This document shows, piece after piece, positions 44,340 to 53,317 of a stretch of DNA of 64,000 nucleotides. How positions within the stretch are numbered: the stretch's first letter is position 1; each line of letters begins with the position of its first letter. Origin of the DNA: Streptomyces sp. MUM 178J. Lineage in GTDB: Bacteria > Actinomycetota > Actinomycetes > Streptomycetales > Streptomycetaceae. The translations under genes were made by a program, and so were the position numbers. The notes under the pieces are model-generated. The model saw only the letters and a list, made by a program, of their open reading frames with translations, had not been told where the DNA came from and did no database searches. The stretch is taken from NCBI RefSeq assembly GCF_022414575.1, contig NZ_JADWYQ010000013.1, forward strand, positions 73,760 through 137,759, in the 5' to 3' direction.

Positions 44340-45575
44340 ATGCGACAGGTCACTCGCAAGGGTTTGATGACCATGGCGGCCGCGGGCGGAATCGTCGCCC
44401 TCGGCGGCGGATACGCACAGGCCGAGGCCGGAGCGATCGGCGGCGCGTCGGACTCCCCCGGGATCCTCTCCGGCAACAACGTCCAGGCGCCCGTCCATGT
44501 GCCGGTGAGCGTGTGCGGCAACACCGTCAACGCGGTGGCGCTGCTGAACCCCGCCATGGGCAACGCCTGCGCCAACGGCTCGTCCTCGTCCGGGACCGGC
44601 GGGGGCGGCGGGTCGCAGGCGACCGGGAGCGCCGCCGACTCGCCGGGCGTCGCGTCCGGCAACAACGTCCAGGCGCCCGTCCACCTGCCGGTGAACGCGT
44701 GCGGCAACACCGTCAACGCGGTGGCGCTGCTGAACCCCGCCATGGGCAACGCCTGCGCCAACGGCTCGTCCTCGTCCGGGACCGGCGGGGGCGGCGGGTC
44801 GCAGGCGACCGGGAGCGCCGCCGACTCGCCGGGCGTCGCGTCCGGCAACAACGTCCAGGCGCCCGTCCACCTGCCGGTGAACGCGTGCGGCAACACCGTC
44901 AACGCGGTGGCGCTGCTGAACCCCGCCATGGGCAACGCCTGCGCCAACGGCTCGTCCTCGTCCGGGACCGGCGACGCCTACGGCGAGGGCAGCAGTCAGC
45001 AGGGCGTCGGGTCGCAGGCGACCGGGAGCACCGCCGACTCGCCGGGCGTCGCGTCCGGCAACAACGTCCAGGCGCCCATCCATGTGCCCGTCGGCGCCTG
45101 CGGCAACACCGTCACGGTCGGCGGGCTCGGCAACGCGACGACGGGCAACGGCTGCGCCAACGTGGCGGGTCCCGCCCAGGCCGACAACCCGGGCGGCTCC
45201 GCCGACTCGGAGGACTCCGGCACCTCCGACCAGACCGGCTCCGAGGGCACCGACGACTCGGACGACTCCAGCACCGCCGGAGAGCACGAGGGCAGCAGCG
45301 TCGAGGCCGACGGCAGCTCCGAGGGCATCGGCGGCTCGGACGACTCCAGCACCGCCGGAGAGCACGAGGGCAGCAGCGTCGAGGCCGAGGGCGGCGTCGA
45401 GGTCGAGACCCGGGACGAGGCCGGCGCCTCGGGCGGGCAGGACATCGCCCGAGCCAAGAGCGCCGCGGAGCTCGCCGGAACCGGCACCAACGGGATGGGA
45501 CTGATCATCCCGGCGGGCGCCGGGCTGCTGCTCGGCGGCGCGGTCCTGTACCGCCGCGCCCGCGCCGCCGCCTGA
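44340..45575 (+). CDS. Long chaplin with four chaplin domains and sortase motif
   Basis: The 411-residue protein has a signal peptide to about residue 29 and four chaplin domains at about 34-79, 96-141, 158-203 and 228-273, each with NNVQAP, CGNTV and a second Cys. A Ser/Asp/Glu-rich spacer follows, then the LAGTG sortase motif (378-382), a hydrophobic helix and RRARAAA. Long chaplins ChpA-C of S. coelicolor carry two domains; four is unusual. Domains 2 and 3 are identical in DNA, pointing to recent duplication. It is anchored to peptidoglycan by sortase and nucleates the surface layer. Confidence 0.88.
   Translation: MRQVTRKGLMTMAAAGGIVALGGGYAQAEAGAIGGASDSPGILSGNNVQAPVHVPVSVCGNTVNAVALLNPAMGNACANGSSSSGTGGGGGSQATGSAADSPGVASGNNVQAPVHLPVNACGNTVNAVALLNPAMGNACANGSSSSGTGGGGGSQATGSAADSPGVASGNNVQAPVHLPVNACGNTVNAVALLNPAMGNACANGSSSSGTGDAYGEGSSQQGVGSQATGSTADSPGVASGNNVQAPIHVPVGACGNTVTVGGLGNATTGNGCANVAGPAQADNPGGSADSEDSGTSDQTGSEGTDDSDDSSTAGEHEGSSVEADGSSEGIGGSDDSSTAGEHEGSSVEAEGGVEVETRDEAGASGGQDIARAKSAAELAGTGTNGMGLIIPAGAGLLLGGAVLYRRARAAA
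44581..44952. repeat. Two identical 186-bp tandem copies inside the long chaplin
   Basis: Copies at 44581-44766 and 44767-44952 are identical by eye, each encoding one linker plus one chaplin domain (62 codons). The frame is kept, so further gain or loss of domains would leave the protein intact. Confidence 0.95.
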
Positions 45576-45603
45576 CCGGAGAGGTCCTCACCGCCGGTGC
45601 GAC

Positions 45604-45636
45604 GGAGCGGGCCCCGCGTCTGCGGGGGCCCGCTCC
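45604..45636. terminator. Terminator hairpin after the long chaplin
   Basis: GGAGCGGGCCCCGC pairs with GCGGGGGCCCGCTCC (one bulged G) around a GTCT loop. It lies between the convergent chaplin and DUF5703 genes and can serve both. Confidence 0.75.
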
Positions 45637-45667
45637 GGCTCGCTCTGTCTCGCGCTGTCTTCTCAGG

Positions 45668-45856
45668 TCACCAGGTGGCGCGAACCTGACGGATGATGCG
45701 CCGGCGCAGCCGCACCCTGCGGCTGCCGTCCCGGCGCAACGTCAGTCGGTCCAACTCCCAGTGACCGTACTCGGCATGGTCGGTCAGCAGACGTGTCGCC
45801 TCCTTGCGGGAAACCCCGCGCGGTACGTACACGTCGACAAATTCGTATTCCGGCAT
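45668..45856 (-). CDS. DUF5703 family small protein
   Basis: This 62-residue basic protein (MPEYEFVDVYVPRGVSRKEA, then RLLTDHAEYGHWELDRL) matches the DUF5703 pattern conserved in Streptomyces. There is no signal peptide or known activity. It diverges from the next gene by 48 bp. Confidence 0.75.
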   Translation of the reverse strand: MPEYEFVDVYVPRGVSRKEATRLLTDHAEYGHWELDRLTLRRDGSRRVRLRRRIIRQVRATW

Positions 45857-45904
45857 CGCAATCTATTGTGACGCCAGTGCCCCGGTACGGATAGCGTCTG
45901 CACT

Positions 45905-46543
45905 ATGTCTGATGCTGCGCAGCCCACCGCTGCCGAGGTACGCGCCGCCGCGGAGGCGCTCAAAGCCGCGCTGGACCGTCACCTGCTGGCGGTCGAGCGC
46001 CGCACGGGTGAGGATGACCCGGCCGTGTACGACGCCTTCAACGCCCTCGCCGCGGCGGCGGAGGCGTATGACGAGCGGCTGTACGACCGCTACGACGAAG
46101 TGACACCCTTCGAGATCCCCGGCGCGGACGACTCCCTGCCGCCGTACACGGGCCCCGAGGAACCGAGCGCCCTCAGCGTGCTGATCCGCCGGGACTACGC
46201 GGTGGTCGAGCCGCAGCGACTGCTCGCACAGGCACAGCGCATCGCCGACCTGGACGCCGATGACGAGCGCCGGGAGAACGCCCCCACCGTGGGCGAGAGC
46301 GTGCACGCCGCGCTCGGCGTGCTGTTCGGCGAGTTCGAACCGGACGAAATCGCCAGCCGGCACAAGGAGTTCGGCCTGGAGGAAGGCGACTCCACACTCT
46401 GGGTCTCCGCCGCGGAGGAGCTCCCCGAACCCGGCGAGTGGCTGACCACCCCCTTCGACCAAGCGGACCCCGAACGCGTGGTCTGCCGCTTCGACGTCAG
46501 CTCCGTCTTCGACGAGGAAGACCACCCCGAGGCTCCCTCGTAA
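45905..46543 (+). CDS. Conserved actinobacterial acidic protein
   Basis: This 212-residue soluble, acidic protein has a helical N-terminus (EVRAAAEALKAALDRHLLAVERR) and a C-terminal part with GEWLTTPFDQADPERVVCRFDV. I do not recognise a characterised family. Coding pattern, conserved gene position and start position near a divergent promoter support a real gene. Confidence 0.7.
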   Translation: MSDAAQPTAAEVRAAAEALKAALDRHLLAVERRTGEDDPAVYDAFNALAAAAEAYDERLYDRYDEVTPFEIPGADDSLPPYTGPEEPSALSVLIRRDYAVVEPQRLLAQAQRIADLDADDERRENAPTVGESVHAALGVLFGEFEPDEIASRHKEFGLEEGDSTLWVSAAEELPEPGEWLTTPFDQADPERVVCRFDVSSVFDEEDHPEAPS

Positions 46544-46556
46544 ACCCCGCTCCCGC

Positions 46557-46597
46557 GGGTGGCCCCATCCCAACTGTCACCGGTGCAGGGGCCACCC
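46557..46597. terminator. Long-stem hairpin between convergent genes
   Basis: GGGTGGCCCC and GGGGCCACCC are perfect 10-bp arms separated by 21 bases, lying 14 bp after one stop and before the convergent RecD-like gene's stop. It is probably a bidirectional terminator. Confidence 0.6.
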
Positions 46598-46667
46598 CAC
46601 GGCGCGGCAACGGCGGCGCAGAAGGAGGACAAGGTCCTGTGCGCAATCCCCGGGGCCCGCCGCCGGA

Positions 46668-48983
46668 CTACTCCGCCGCCGCCAGGAGCTGCACCAGCAG
46701 TCCCCGCAGCCGTGTCGTGCGCGCCGGCGCCGACCGCGACGCCACCGCCTCCGCAAGCGCCTTGTCCGCGCCGTGCACCACGGACAGATGCCGCTCCCCG
46801 CGACTGAACGCCGTATACGCCCATGCCCGGTTCAGCGCTGCCCCCGCGTCGCCCGGCACCACCGCCACGACCGCCGCCCACCGCATCGCCGACGCCTGGT
46901 GTGCCGTCACCGCCCAGCCGTGCCGCAGCGCCGTGCCGACCCGTTCCCTCGGCACGGTGACGCGCCCGCTCTCGCACTCCAGGCGCAGTCCCTCCGCGTC
47001 CGCGGAGACCACTGTGCCCAGCACTGTCCGGCCGGGCGCCGGGGCGTAGGCCACCCGGTCACCCGGGTCGAAGCCCCCGAAGCGCCCGGGACCGGGGTTG
47101 AGCCGCTGTTTGAGCGCGGCATTCAGCGCGCGCGTCCCCGCCGCGCCCCCATGCGCCACGGCGATCACCTGGGTGTCCTCCGTAGGAACCCCCAGCGCCC
47201 GCGGCACGGAGTCCGCGACGAGCTGCACCGTACGGTGGACCGCCTCGCCCGCGTCGTGCACGGGCACGATGACGACCTCCCTGCCGGGCGCGGCGACCTC
47301 GTTCAGCTCGCCCACGCCGATACCCGAGACCAGCTCGCCGATCGGTCCGGGATCCGGAGTGCGGGAGGCGATCTTCGGACACACCTCCGCGGTCAGGACG
47401 TCCTGGAAGACCCGGCCCGCACCCGCGGAGCCCAGCACCGCGGGGTCCCCGGAGAGCAGCAGCCGGCACCCGTCGGGCAGTGACTCCACCAGCATGGCCG
47501 CGGTCTCCACATCCAGCTGGGGCGTGTCGAGGACGGCCAGCACGTCGAGGGCGAAGGCGCCCTCGTCGTCGCGGGCGGGCCCCTGCTCTCCGGAGAGCAG
47601 CCCGGCCATGGTGACGGCCTCGGAACCCAGTCTGCGCCGGCCGTTCTCGCTGTGGACAGCGACCGCGGCGCGCAGTCCGCGTTCCCGCGCCGCCTGTGCC
47701 ACGGCGACCGCCTCGGCACGTGCCGCCTCACCGCCGGTGTGCAGGACGACGCCGTGCGCGCCGACGGCGCGCACCAGCTCCGGCCCCTCCCACACCTCGC
47801 CGTGTCCGGTCCTGATCAGCCGGGCCAGCCCGTCGGCGAGGCTCTCCTCCGCGAGGGCGTACCGGTCGAGCCCCAGGAGGACCGGCGCCGGGGGCTCCTC
47901 GGGTTCGGCCTCTCCGGAAGCGCCCGCCCCCTCAGACGCACCGGGCTCTTCGGCTGCGCCGGCCTCTTCCTCCAGGCCGTCCTGGAACACCAGCACCGCC
48001 CCCTCTGCGACGGCCTGCTGGAGCGCTTCCTCCGGGGCGGGGACCGACTGCCCGGCGAGTGCGTCACGCACCGCCGCGGTCTCCAGTGCGGTATGGCCCT
48101 GGAGCGCGGCCCGCTCCAGCAGCCAGGAGACCAGGGCCACGGCCCTGCGCCGGTCACCCGGGCCGCACTCCGCGCCCAGCAGCGCCCTAGCGAAGGCGTC
48201 CGCCTGCTCCGGCCGGACGCCGGGCACGGACAGCAGCCGCCACGGGTCCTCGCGCAGCAGCTGAGCCGACCGCTCCCCGAGCACGCCCGCGACCTGCCCG
48301 GCCAGCGCTTCGGGTGCACCGCCCTCGGCCAGCACGGCCGCCGCACCCCGCACCGTCAGCGGGTCCGGCGAGGGCGGTGTCCGCGGAGCCTCGGCGGCTC
48401 GGGGCCGTGCCGACGGAGCGGCAGCCGGGGAGGGCCTGCGCGGCGGGAACGCGGGGGAGTCGAAGAACTCTGTCGTGGACTTCTCGCCGCTCTCCACGGC
48501 CCGCACCGCCGCGAGCAGTTCGGCGGCCGTGCCGCTCAGCTTGCCGCCGCTGTCGACGGGGCCGCCCTTGGCGGCCTTCCGCTCCTCGATCCGCGCCCGC
48601 AGCTCCCGCTGCGCCGCGAGCTCGGCCTCGGCCTCGGACGGCGCTCCGGCCTCCGGCCCGGTCTCCTCGTCTTCTGCGCCAGCTTCCCGGATCGCTCCGG
48701 AACCCGCTTCTCCCGCCGCGGGGCGTCCGTCCTCGGACGCCTCGGACGCCTCGGAGTCCGAGCCCCCGGTCTGCGGCCCCGAGCCCGAAGCACCTGCCTG
48801 GGGCTCCGCGGCCTCGGGCCCCGCGGCGGCGGCCGTCTCCGCCGCCGCCTCCCCCGCGCCGGCGGCTTCCGCTGCCTCCGCGGGCTGCGTGGCTTCGGGG
48901 GCTTCGGCGGCCTCGGGGCCTCCCTCCGACGATCCGGCGGCGGCCGGGGCGTCGGGGTCGGTCCCCCGGGAAGGCACAGTCAC
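46668..48983 (-). CDS. RecD2-like protein with degenerate ATP site
   Basis: The 771-residue protein starts at GTG 48983, overlapping the upstream stop (GTGA). The first 180 residues are Ala/Glu/Pro-rich. A helix-hairpin-helix region of RecD2 type follows (EDPWRLLSVPGVRPEQADAF, then LERAALQGHT). The ATPase core has LHTGGEAARAEAV where GGPGTGKTT is expected and VLDTPQLD in place of the Walker B DE. LLSGDPAVLGSAGAGRVFQD and the C-terminal HGWAVTAHQAS, YTAFSRGERHL are kept. It probably binds DNA or a partner but cannot hydrolyse ATP in the usual way. Confidence 0.7.
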   Translation of the reverse strand: MTVPSRGTDPDAPAAAGSSEGGPEAAEAPEATQPAEAAEAAGAGEAAAETAAAAGPEAAEPQAGASGSGPQTGGSDSEASEASEDGRPAAGEAGSGAIREAGAEDEETGPEAGAPSEAEAELAAQRELRARIEERKAAKGGPVDSGGKLSGTAAELLAAVRAVESGEKSTTEFFDSPAFPPRRPSPAAAPSARPRAAEAPRTPPSPDPLTVRGAAAVLAEGGAPEALAGQVAGVLGERSAQLLREDPWRLLSVPGVRPEQADAFARALLGAECGPGDRRRAVALVSWLLERAALQGHTALETAAVRDALAGQSVPAPEEALQQAVAEGAVLVFQDGLEEEAGAAEEPGASEGAGASGEAEPEEPPAPVLLGLDRYALAEESLADGLARLIRTGHGEVWEGPELVRAVGAHGVVLHTGGEAARAEAVAVAQAARERGLRAAVAVHSENGRRRLGSEAVTMAGLLSGEQGPARDDEGAFALDVLAVLDTPQLDVETAAMLVESLPDGCRLLLSGDPAVLGSAGAGRVFQDVLTAEVCPKIASRTPDPGPIGELVSGIGVGELNEVAAPGREVVIVPVHDAGEAVHRTVQLVADSVPRALGVPTEDTQVIAVAHGGAAGTRALNAALKQRLNPGPGRFGGFDPGDRVAYAPAPGRTVLGTVVSADAEGLRLECESGRVTVPRERVGTALRHGWAVTAHQASAMRWAAVVAVVPGDAGAALNRAWAYTAFSRGERHLSVVHGADKALAEAVASRSAPARTTRLRGLLVQLLAAAE

Positions 48984-49963
48984 AGCGTGCTCCAGTCCTG
49001 ATCGGGATAGCGGTGCACCGGCGCGGAGACGTCGTCCAGCGCCTGGCAGATCTCGTCAGGAAGACTAAGCGTCTCCACTGACAACGCGGCCGTGAGCTGC
49101 TGCGCGTTGCGTGCCCCGACGATCGGGGCGACGACGCCCGGCCGGTCCCGGACCCACGCCAGCGCCACTTCGAGCGGTGTGCTCGCCAGCCCGTCGGCCG
49201 CCGTCGCCACCGCGTCCACCACCCGGCTCGCCGCGTCGTCGAGATACGGCTCGACGAACGGCCCCCACTGCTCCGAGGCGGCCCGGGAGTCCGGCGGGGT
49301 CGACGCCCGGTACTTCCCCGTCAGCACCCCGCGGCCCAGCGGGGACGACGGCAGCAGCCCCACGCCGAGATCCAGGGCCGCCGGCAGCACCTCCCGCTCC
49401 ACGCCCCGCTGGAGCAGGGAGTACTCCATCTGGGTGCTGGCGAGCCGGGTGCGCAGACCGGGCGCGGCGAGCTGCCAGGTCGCCGCCTTCGCCAGCTGCC
49501 AGCCGCAGAAGTCCGACACGCCCGCGTACCGGACCCGTCCGCTGCTCACCGCGAGGTCCATGGTCTGGAGCGTCTCCTCCAGCGGGGTCTGCGAGTCGAA
49601 GGCGTGCACCTGCCAAAGGTCCACGTAGTCCGTGCCGAGCCGCTCCAGCGAGGCGTCCAGCGCGGCCAGCAGATGGCCGCGTGAGCCGTCGACCCTCCGG
49701 TCCGGGTCGGGCACCCCGCCCGCCTTGGTGGCGATGACCAGTTCCTGACGCGGCACCAGTCCGTCGATCAGCCGCCCGAGAACATACTCGGCCTCCCCCG
49801 CGCCATACACGTCCGCCGTGTCGACGAGCGTGCCGCCCGCCTCCCAGAACGCCTTGAGCTGATCGGCCGCGTCATGCTCGTCGGTGTCCCGGCCCCAGGT
49901 GAGGGTGCCGAGCCCGATCCGGGACACGCGCAGGCCGGTGTGGCCGAGATGCCTCTGCTCCAT
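48980..49963 (-). CDS. Aldo/keto reductase
   Basis: The 327-residue barrel enzyme has the catalytic tetrad pattern: DTADVYG (Asp, Tyr), IATKAG (Lys), WQVHAFD (His). The NADPH site is near IVGARNAQQL. ATG 49963 has no Shine-Dalgarno sequence but a TAATCT -10 element (49976-49971) ends 7 bases before it, so the message may be leaderless. The substrate is unknown. It is coupled to the RecD-like gene. Confidence 0.85.
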   Translation of the reverse strand: MEQRHLGHTGLRVSRIGLGTLTWGRDTDEHDAADQLKAFWEAGGTLVDTADVYGAGEAEYVLGRLIDGLVPRQELVIATKAGGVPDPDRRVDGSRGHLLAALDASLERLGTDYVDLWQVHAFDSQTPLEETLQTMDLAVSSGRVRYAGVSDFCGWQLAKAATWQLAAPGLRTRLASTQMEYSLLQRGVEREVLPAALDLGVGLLPSSPLGRGVLTGKYRASTPPDSRAASEQWGPFVEPYLDDAASRVVDAVATAADGLASTPLEVALAWVRDRPGVVAPIVGARNAQQLTAALSVETLSLPDEICQALDDVSAPVHRYPDQDWSTL

Positions 49964-50100
49964 GGCCGCGAGATTACTGGCCAAGGGCGCACTCTGAGAG
50001 AGCCTGTGGACAACCTTCCTATGACGGATCGGGCATCGGAGCGCTAGAGTCCGCGGAACGTGACGTTACTCATCGGTAAGAGCAGTGAGAGGGAACGCTT

Positions 50101-51150
50101 ATGCGGCTCGGCATCAACCTCGGCTACTGGGGTGCGGGGATGGACGCGGACAATCTCGCGGTCGCGCAGGAGGCCGACCGGCTCGGCTACGACGTCTGCT
50201 GGGCGGCGGAGGCATACGGCTCCGACGCACCCACCGTCCTGTCCTGGGTCGCCGCGCAGACCGAACGCATCGACGTCGGCTCCGCGATCCTGCAGATCCC
50301 GGCCCGTCAGCCCGCCATGACCGCCATGACCGCCGCCACCCTCGACTCCCTCTCCGGCGGCCGGTTCCGCCTCGGCCTCGGCGTCTCCGGGCCCCAGGTC
50401 TCCGAGGGCTGGTACGGGGTGAAGTTCGACAAGCCGCTGTCGCGCACCCGCGAGTACGTCGAGATCGTCCGCAGGGCGATGACCCGGGAGCGGCTGACGT
50501 ACGAGGGTGAGCACTGGACCCTGCCGCTCCCCGGCGGGCCTGGCAAGCCGATCAAGCTGACCGTCCATCCGCAGCGTGAACACATCCCGCTCTACATCGC
50601 CGCCATCGGCCCCAGGAACCTGGAGCAGACGGGCGAGATCGCCGACGGCGCTCTGCTGATCTTCCCGTCCGCCGAGCATCTGGAGGACACCGCGCTCCGG
50701 CATCTGCGCGCGGGCCGCGAGAAGGCGGGCAGGACGATGGAGGGCTTCGACGTCTGCCCCACCCTGCCGCTCGCGCTGGGCGACGACGTCAACGCGCTCG
50801 CCGACATGTTCCGCCCGTACACCGCGCTGTACGTCGGCGGCATGGGCAGCCGCAAGCAGAACTTCTACAACCAGCTCGCACAGCGCATGGGATACGAGAA
50901 GGAAGCCGCCGAGATCCAGGACAGGTACCTCTCGGGCGACAAGGACGGTGCCTCCGCCGCCGTCCCCCAGCAGCTGATCGACCAGACCGCGCTGCTGGGC
51001 ACGGTGAGCCGGATCGCCGACCGGATGCAGGCGTACGCTGCGGCCGGCGTCACCACGCTCACCCTCGCCCCGGCCGGTTTCACGCTCGACGAGCGGATCG
51101 GCGCCCTGCGGGCCGGCGTCGAAGCCCTCGAGGCCGCCGGGCTGGCGTAG
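50101..51150 (+). CDS. LLM-class F420-dependent oxidoreductase
   Basis: The 349-residue protein has the luciferase-like barrel: MRLGINLGYWGAG, GYDVCWAAEAYGSD, ILQIPARQP and FRLGLGVSGPQVSEGWYG. These match F420-dependent reductases/dehydrogenases of actinobacteria. GAGAGGGA precedes ATG 50101. The substrate is unknown. Confidence 0.88.
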   Translation: MRLGINLGYWGAGMDADNLAVAQEADRLGYDVCWAAEAYGSDAPTVLSWVAAQTERIDVGSAILQIPARQPAMTAMTAATLDSLSGGRFRLGLGVSGPQVSEGWYGVKFDKPLSRTREYVEIVRRAMTRERLTYEGEHWTLPLPGGPGKPIKLTVHPQREHIPLYIAAIGPRNLEQTGEIADGALLIFPSAEHLEDTALRHLRAGREKAGRTMEGFDVCPTLPLALGDDVNALADMFRPYTALYVGGMGSRKQNFYNQLAQRMGYEKEAAEIQDRYLSGDKDGASAAVPQQLIDQTALLGTVSRIADRMQAYAAAGVTTLTLAPAGFTLDERIGALRAGVEALEAAGLA

Positions 51151-51430
51151 CAGCGGCGTCGCCCCTCTCCCGGGGCGGCGTCCGGACAGGACTGCGGCCG
51201 TGGTGGGGGCTCGGGGGTCTTCCCCGCCACGGCCGTCATGCAGCACAACGCCCGACGCCCCGCTCCGGTTACGGCCGCGGCGCGCCCCGCTCGCGCCCCC
51301 GCGGCCTTCCGTACGATCCCCCGTTCGGCGGAGTTGACCGCCCCAGTTGTTGCCTCGCCCCCTGGACCGCACTTGACTCGTTCTTTGCGGATGGCGGATG
51401 CCTCCGGATGCCTTCATGGAGGTGGCGGCA

Positions 51431-52216
51431 ATGCTCTCGGCCCAGAGCCTGTTCCAGGAGATCCTCGACACCGACGACTCCTTCCAGCTCTTCTGTTCGA
51501 TCGCGGCCAGCGGTGAGACCCAGGGCGGCTGGGAGAACGGCCGCATCGCCGCGCTCGTCCCCCAGGGCATGCGCGACCTCGCACCCAAGATCATCCGTCA
51601 TGGCGCGGACGAGGACAAACACGGCCGGCTGTTCAACGCGCTGCTGAAGAAGCGGAATCTGGAGCCGGTCCCGGTCCCGCCCGAGACCGACTACACCATG
51701 CTCCTGGAGAAGGCGGGCATCGGCCTCGCCCACGACAAGCTGCGCCGCGACGAACCGCTGACCGAAGAGGACATCGTCGTCTACCTCTCCCACAGCCGGG
51801 TCACCGAGCAGCGCGCAGCCGACCAGATGGACATGCTGGTCAAGTACTTCGGGGACCACCCCGACGTCGGCAAGGCCATCCATATGATCTCCGGCGACGA
51901 GGACAACCACCTCGCCTACTGCCATGAGGAGTTGCTGCGGCTGGCGGCAGAGGGCCACGGGCGCGCCATCCAGCGCGTGCTCCGCGAGAGCGCCCTCGCC
52001 GAGATCCGCGTCTACCGCGATGTGAGCATCGCCGTGATGTCCCACATGGGACGCCTGCTGCACTGGCCCAAGGCCAAGTCCGCGGCGCTCACGGCCGGCA
52101 TCCACGGGATGTACGCATACGAGCGGATCGGCGGCTGGCACCGGATGGTCAGCCTTCGGATGCCTGAGCGCCGGGGCGCGCTGGACGGCCCGCCGAGCCC
52201 CGTGCCGGCCATCTGA
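51431..52216 (+). CDS. Ferritin-like domain protein
   Basis: The 261-residue helical protein has ferritin-type metal-ligand patterns: ADEDKHGRLF (ExxH-like), SRVTEQRAADQ and SGDEDNHLAYCHEE. GGAGG (51419-51423) favours ATG 51431 over an earlier ATG at 51398. It may be a di-iron oxidase or iron-handling protein; the role is unknown. Confidence 0.75.
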   Translation: MLSAQSLFQEILDTDDSFQLFCSIAASGETQGGWENGRIAALVPQGMRDLAPKIIRHGADEDKHGRLFNALLKKRNLEPVPVPPETDYTMLLEKAGIGLAHDKLRRDEPLTEEDIVVYLSHSRVTEQRAADQMDMLVKYFGDHPDVGKAIHMISGDEDNHLAYCHEELLRLAAEGHGRAIQRVLRESALAEIRVYRDVSIAVMSHMGRLLHWPKAKSAALTAGIHGMYAYERIGGWHRMVSLRMPERRGALDGPPSPVPAI

Positions 52217-52549
52217 CGGGGGCTCCGCCCCCCGGACCCTGCGCCTCAGCATCCGGCGAGGCCGACCCTCGGGGGCCCTGCCCCCGGTTTCAGGCTTTGC
52301 CCTGTCGCGCCGCCCTGCACGCTCCCCCCACGGTCTCCGGCGTGGGCGGGACCCCCACCCCCTGGGCCCTGCGGGCCCGAGAGGCGCCCCCGCGCTGCGT
52401 CGGCCGAAAGCCCGAGCAGCTCCGCTACGAGGACTTCCGCCCGCCTTGCGGTCTTCCCCGCAGCCCTTCGGGCGCGGGGGCGGGGGACGGCGCCGGACGA
52501 CGCTCCTCGACGGGCAGACACTGCCCGTCGCGGCACTAGGCTGGCCGTC
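52217..52549. other. 333-bp gap with hairpins, no gene
   Basis: A GGGGGC-TCC-GCCCCC hairpin (52218-52232) follows the ferritin-like stop immediately and is a probable terminator. The rest is G+C-rich with Pro/Arg frames only. A promoter for the phosphomutase gene must lie near the right end but no clear elements are seen. Confidence 0.55.
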
Positions 52550-53257
52550 ATGGCCACCCTGATCCTCGTACGTCATGGACGGTCCACCGCCAACACCGCG
52601 GGCGTCCTGGCTGGCTGGACGCCCGGCGTCGCCCTCGACGAGCGCGGCGCCGAGCAGGCCGCCGCACTGCCGCAGCGGCTCGCCGAGGTGCCGCTCGCCG
52701 CCGCCGTCACCAGCCCGCTGGAGCGCTGCGTCCAGACCCTGCAGCCGCTGCTGGAGGCCCGCTCGGGCCTGCCGCTGCACAGCGACGACCGGATCGGCGA
52801 GTGCCACTACGGCGAATGGTCGGGCCGCAAGCTCGCGGAGCTGGCCGATGAGCCGCTGATGGACGTCGTCCAACGCCACCCGTCCGCCGCGGCCTTCCCG
52901 GGCGGCGAGTCGATGCGGGCCATGCAGGCACGGGCCGTGGACGCCGTGCGGGACTGGAACGCCCGCATCGAGGAACGCCACGGCGAGGACGCCGTCTACC
53001 TCATGTGCTCACACGGCGACATCATCAAGTCGATCGTCGCGGACGCCCTGGGGATGCATCTCGACCTCTTTCAGCGGATTCATGTCGACCCGTGCTCCGT
53101 GACCGCTGTCCGCTACACCCGCACCCGCCCGTTTCTGCTGCGTCTCGGCGACACCGGCGACCTGCGTCCGCTGGCCGCCCGGAAGGCCAAGGAGAAGGGT
53201 GAGGAGGACGGAGAGAACGGGGCCGCCGTCGTCGGGGGCGGTGCGGGCGCACCGTGA
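52550..53257 (+). CDS. MSMEG_4193-type phosphomutase (histidine phosphatase)
   Basis: The 235-residue protein starts MATLILVRHGRSTANTAG with the RHG catalytic motif; GECHYGEWSGRK, Arg in TSPLERCVQT and SHGDIIKSIV (second His) complete the site. It belongs to the actinobacterial family that travels with DUF3090 and SCO1664-type genes, as here. The substrate is unknown. Confidence 0.88.
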   Translation: MATLILVRHGRSTANTAGVLAGWTPGVALDERGAEQAAALPQRLAEVPLAAAVTSPLERCVQTLQPLLEARSGLPLHSDDRIGECHYGEWSGRKLAELADEPLMDVVQRHPSAAAFPGGESMRAMQARAVDAVRDWNARIEERHGEDAVYLMCSHGDIIKSIVADALGMHLDLFQRIHVDPCSVTAVRYTRTRPFLLRLGDTGDLRPLAARKAKEKGEEDGENGAAVVGGGAGAP

Positions 53258-53317
53258 TCGGTTCGCGCAGTAGGGTGGACGGGCCGAAAGCCCGCTGACT
53301 CTCAAGGGAGACAGGAC

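Noticed and set aside
46438..47483. Plus-strand open frames opposite the RecD-like gene
   Set aside because: They are antisense shadows with Arg/Pro-rich translation.
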